Below the pieces are notes generated by a model, which was not told where the DNA came from, searched no databases, and worked only from the letters and a program-made list of their open reading frames with translations. A program made the translations under genes and the position numbers. From assembly GCA_036362985.1 (NCBI GenBank), contig JAYGXS010000007.1, positions 12,394,346-12,458,345 of the forward strand: a stretch of DNA of 64,000 nt. The letters run 5' to 3'. Positions 60,820 through 64,000 of the stretch are shown piece by piece (position 1 is the first letter of the stretch; every line of letters starts with the position of its first letter). The stretch is from Ligula intestinalis (lineage: Eukaryota > Platyhelminthes > Cestoda > Diphyllobothriidea > Diphyllobothriidae).

Positions 60820-61745
60820 ATAACAAATTGGAGAGAAACATCTGCGCTTGAATCGGCCGGACGATGGGACACCTTATCCTTTCGTGCGGCCTACACCTAT
60901 TCGCAGATCCGGTTTCTTCGCAGATATCTTGACAATAACGTGTTGCCGAAGAGTGTGAGATACAAGCCGGCGTTGAACAAGGAGGTGGCGAGACGCGTCA
61001 TGTTTCAAACTGGCAAGAGCATGGACCGTCTGTTCATTCAAGATTGCCACGCGAGGCTACGCACATATTGCCAGATACTTGACCATCAGAAGATGAAATG
61101 CTGTGAGCTCATGGGTGAGGACAGCACAAAACTGCTTCAGCAGAGAGTGCTTGAACGAGCCCGCGACAAACAAGCAATTCATGAAGTGGCACTAGAGAAA
61201 AAAATTCGCAGACTGCACAATCCAACATCATCCAGAAAAGACGTACTGGTACGCAACCTATCGTCGGAAGAACTGACGAAGAAGCAAATACAGGTTCTAC
61301 AGCACGAAGCGCTATTCAACACGGCTGATGCTTAACCTGCTTACATGATTGCAGCTATGGAATCAGTCATAAATCAGGCAGTAGAAACGGAGGAGACGAA
61401 GTACCTTAGCCGACATCAGGTACCATCCCTCCTGATGGTTCATCTACCAAGGGAAAACCTCCCCAAGATCGAATGTGTTGCATTAAGAGCACTTAAGACC
61501 GACTGGGATACTGTCATATTGCCAGCCGACAAGGGACGTTCAGCGGTCGTATTAGACAGAACCGACTTCCTTCAGAAAGCGAAACACTTACTGGAGGATC
61601 GTCAGTTTTTGTTGCTTGTGAAACAAATCCCATTAAAAAGCTGACACGTGAAATCAGTTCGACCCTGTTAGCTCTAGAGAACTTGGGTGCAATAACGCCG
61701 TCCGACAGACGCATGGCGAGGGCACAATAAATGGCCTTGGCCCGT
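60820..61745 (+). pseudogene. Penelope-like element, N-terminal half
   Basis: The frame 60,784-61,335 gives TSALESAGRWDTLSFRAAYT, YSQIRFLRRYLDNNVLPKSV, and NLSSEELTKKQIQVLQHEAL before a stop. The next frame (61,345-61,644) gives MIAAMESVINQAVETEETKY, LPADKGRSAVVLDRTDFLQK, KHLLEDRQF. Then by frameshift comes KLTREISSTLLALENLGAIT, PSDRRMARAQ, stop, MALAR. This is the region upstream of the reverse transcriptase palm in flatworm PLEs. It ends abruptly at ~61,745 where the RT should begin. Nothing in the retained part shows catalysis. Confidence 0.88.
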
Positions 61746-62565
61746 AATTGTCTCCTATTCCGCCTAAATTTTACTCCATATAGATACATATTTACTAAAA
61801 TTTTCCTCAATTACCTTATTGGTATTTTAGAGAGTTATTTAAAGCAGTATAAAAAAATGCATTAACTCAATCGATATTTTAACTGACACCAAAGGCAAGA
61901 GCTTTTTTGCCGAGTTACCTACTGACGATTTTGCTAAGCAACTAAGCGGTGAGAAGTTTTGTTAATGGGTGACAGCGTAGGGATATAAATCCGTTCTGAA
62001 TTTATTTTTTAGATGATGTAAGCATTGCATGGTTGGCAAACTTTCAACAAAATAAACTATGGCATAGGTCATCAGAACATTTAAGAAGAGATCATCGAGA
62101 TTTGGTGGTTTTCATCATGTACGCGGGTGTCTGCTAACGTGAGCATTAAAAACTGCCTACAGTTGATTACATATCGTATGAAAAGTTGTGGGTTGATAGC
62201 TTACACACGCATATGAGTGGTCTATTTAGTTCATTGAGTTGACTAGCGGCGCAAAATGATGTTTCATAGAATTGAATGCAGGTAACATAAGTATACTGGG
62301 AGAGAATAGAGGCGAACATCGGTGACATCTAGCGTTTGCTTTTATCCGATACTTTTCCTACGCTGAACAAATATATTACCCCCAATAGGGCATTTCAAGC
62401 AAAAACCTGGTTGTTTTAGTCCAAAGCAACTTACGCGATGCATAAACGAAAGAAACATGTAGCAGTTCTCGAAGAAACGTGTTAGAATACACAGTCGAAT
62501 TTTGGGCTGTACGGTAATAGCCATACATAACTTTGCATCGAATATGGAAGTATATGTATCCGAAA
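61746..62565. other. No supported gene
   Basis: AT-rich flank of the PLE fragment with no recognisable motif. Confidence 0.3.
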
Positions 62566-62569
62566 ACTG

Positions 62570-63560
62570 AAGACGCTCATCCCAAAATATCTGCTATTCT
62601 TAGATGCACACCTATTGAACTAGTAGATTGATCTTTCAACTGTCTTTGCAATTTCTTTAGTCTGGGCAAAAGAAAGTTAGTAACGGTTGGGTCCGAAGTG
62701 TAAGGCCTACCAAATTTGTTATTGACACAAATTTCAAGAAGCTGTTTGAAGTTGCCAACATAAAGCCACAAAAAAGTGTAGCACTGATCGTGGAGGAGAG
62801 ATCCTTCCAGTCTAGTGAGTCCACACATTTATTTATTAAGTTAATATCATTCGAAAGAATGATAGTGCTAGCATTTTTAGTAGAGTCAAGCAGAAAGCCA
62901 TAATGGATTAAATCATGGCCAATTTTGGAAAGGGTGCAGATTGTAGTCAACAAAAAGGGAAGGAATGTCGTTCGTGAAAATTAGGTTAAAAGTATGCTGA
63001 TTTTTCATTTGGGAACAGACCAAAATTAGGCAAGTTTGAAAAGTTGATGTTGTTTAGGAAGGGCTGAAATCTGGGTGGACAACATTTTAATTTCGGGAAA
63101 TTTGATATTACCATCGATATGCTTAGCGTGAAAGGTGAACTCTGAAATCAGATTAAAAACTTCGCAAAGCTTTTCATCATCTTCGGATAAAGAGATATGA
63201 CGATTATAAATACATGCGATTGTAACCTTTTTGGAGGAAGGGGATAGTGGATGCAAAGTAGTTAGTGTTACAAAATAACTCGGCATCTAGATCGAAGGAG
63301 AAATGTTTGTAAATAGCCTTTTTTATAGAAAAGACAACCACCACTATTCTAACTAGTTTAGTCCTGACAGTAGAAATCATACTAGTCTATTATGAGTTTA
63401 GCATCAGAAATTAGCAGATAGGTCCACAGCTCTCTAATGCATATAACATCTGACTTTAGCTCGAAATCAATGGCTCTTAGTTTACTCACCTTATTTTAAA
63501 CGGATCTTGCATTAAGCAAGATGATTTTGAGTGAAGCTGCAGTAATCAAACTAGGGTTAT
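62570..63560 (-). pseudogene. LINE apurinic-type endonuclease domain
   Basis: Minus-strand reading from ~63,540: KIILLNARSV, NKVSKLRAIDFELKSDVICI and ELWT (domain start). Then, at 63,286-63,026, VTIACIYNRHISLSEDDEKL, CEVFNLISEF and IKFPEIK (the 'GDFN.P.I' block, decayed). Next comes 62,953-62,657 with GHDLIHYGFLLDSTKNAST. Frameshifts and stops are frequent. No reverse transcriptase follows, so the element is 3'-truncated here or was cut by rearrangement. Confidence 0.78.
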
Positions 63561-64000
63561 CTTTATTTAGTAATAATTATTTGGAGGTGGGTAATGGAAA
63601 TGGAAGTTAAGATAATAGCCACCGACTGAATCAGGACAATTGGCATTAGAAGGCTAAGGGGAATAGCTTAAAGTTGCATGAAGGTAGCCCTGTGACATCG
63701 ACGGGCCAAAGGGATTCGTGCTATGGTGAGCTTGCTGATAGTTAAAGGATATTGGGGAAAACCTTCACGAATAATAGAGGCTGGTGAGCGAACTGAGGTA
63801 ACAATGGAGATAAAGTGGTGAAAATACTGGCCTTGTATGGTAATTTTGACAAGACGGATAACGATTATATTGACAATATAACTTACCATGCTAACAGCCT
63901 AGGTAATAACTAAAAGGCCCAGATACGTGTTTTCGCTGGTATTCTGCCGCTGCTTGACACAGCTACGAGGGCTACGGCTCATCAATGGGTCGCCCAGATT
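63561..64000. other. Upstream of LINE endonuclease; possible ORF1 remnant
   Basis: A 73-codon minus frame (63,668-63,889) has no recognised motif. The position fits a decayed ORF1 or 5' region of the LINE. Confidence 0.3.

Noticed and set aside
1..64000. CRISPR array, bacterial operons, rRNA, viral genes
   Set aside because: No spaced direct repeats of CRISPR type, no ribosome-binding-site-led gene series, no rRNA-like blocks and no capsid or polymerase genes of viral type were seen. The tandem array at 25.7-28.8 kb has ~245 bp diverged units, not CRISPR repeats.

Overview
The window looks like nuclear DNA from a parasitic flatworm, most likely a tapeworm (diphyllobothriid-like) and less likely a fluke. 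It is AT-rich and gene-poor. It is filled with decayed non-LTR (LINE) retrotransposons and Penelope-like elements (PLEs) whose protein remnants resemble the families common in cestodes and trematodes. No intact, well-supported single-exon host gene is present. There are no rRNA genes, no functional tRNA, no CRISPR array and no bacterial operon. The organism assignment rests on the transposon repertoire and on recalled family resemblance, not on a database search.

Layout. 1-5.17 kb: two direct copies of a non-coding repeat of at least 2.3 kb, about 2.8 kb apart. 6.4-8.5 kb: LINE relic (+). 9.2-11.4 kb: best-preserved LINE reverse transcriptase (-), broken by a single in-frame stop. 13.2-14.5 kb: PLE reverse transcriptase plus a GIY-YIG tail (+). 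16.4-17.5 kb: PLE 3' half (+). 18-19.7 kb: LINE tail (-), which recurs in the same order at 48.5-50.3 kb. 21.2-25.2 kb: small LINE scraps and a dispersed repeat. 25.7-28.8 kb: a tandem array of about 13 units of ~245 bp. 29.5-37.1 kb: further repeat units with similar mini-exons, plus the first copy of a 2.3 kb duplicated block (32.4-34.7 kb). 37.6-39 kb: two foldback-type elements. 39.9-44.2 kb: an almost full-length but mutated LINE (+) with an ORF1-like region, endonuclease, reverse transcriptase and (ATT)n tail. 51-52 kb: PLE 3' end and two copies of a tRNA-derived SINE. 53.9-55.1 kb: pseudogene of a transposase-associated protein. 57.1-58.4 kb: two PLE GIY-YIG ends in opposite orientation. 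58.5-60.8 kb: second copy of the duplicated block, abutting a PLE 5' half (60.8-61.7 kb). 62.6-63.6 kb: LINE endonuclease (-).

Most interesting item: the 25.7-28.8 kb array. Each ~245 bp unit carries a stretch of usually exactly 42 nt, preceded by a pyrimidine-rich AG and followed by a GT donor in many units. It encodes a threonine-rich, mucin-like peptide (consensus near ETTTTEPTTTTTT) in phase 1, so each exon is symmetric. The last unit reads into an in-frame stop. Two other units of exactly 27 nt with the same phase lie at 29.69 kb and 37.02 kb. This architecture resembles flatworm micro-exon genes and polymorphic mucins and may be an undescribed mini-exon mucin locus. About half of the units have damaged splice sites, so a decayed locus is possible.
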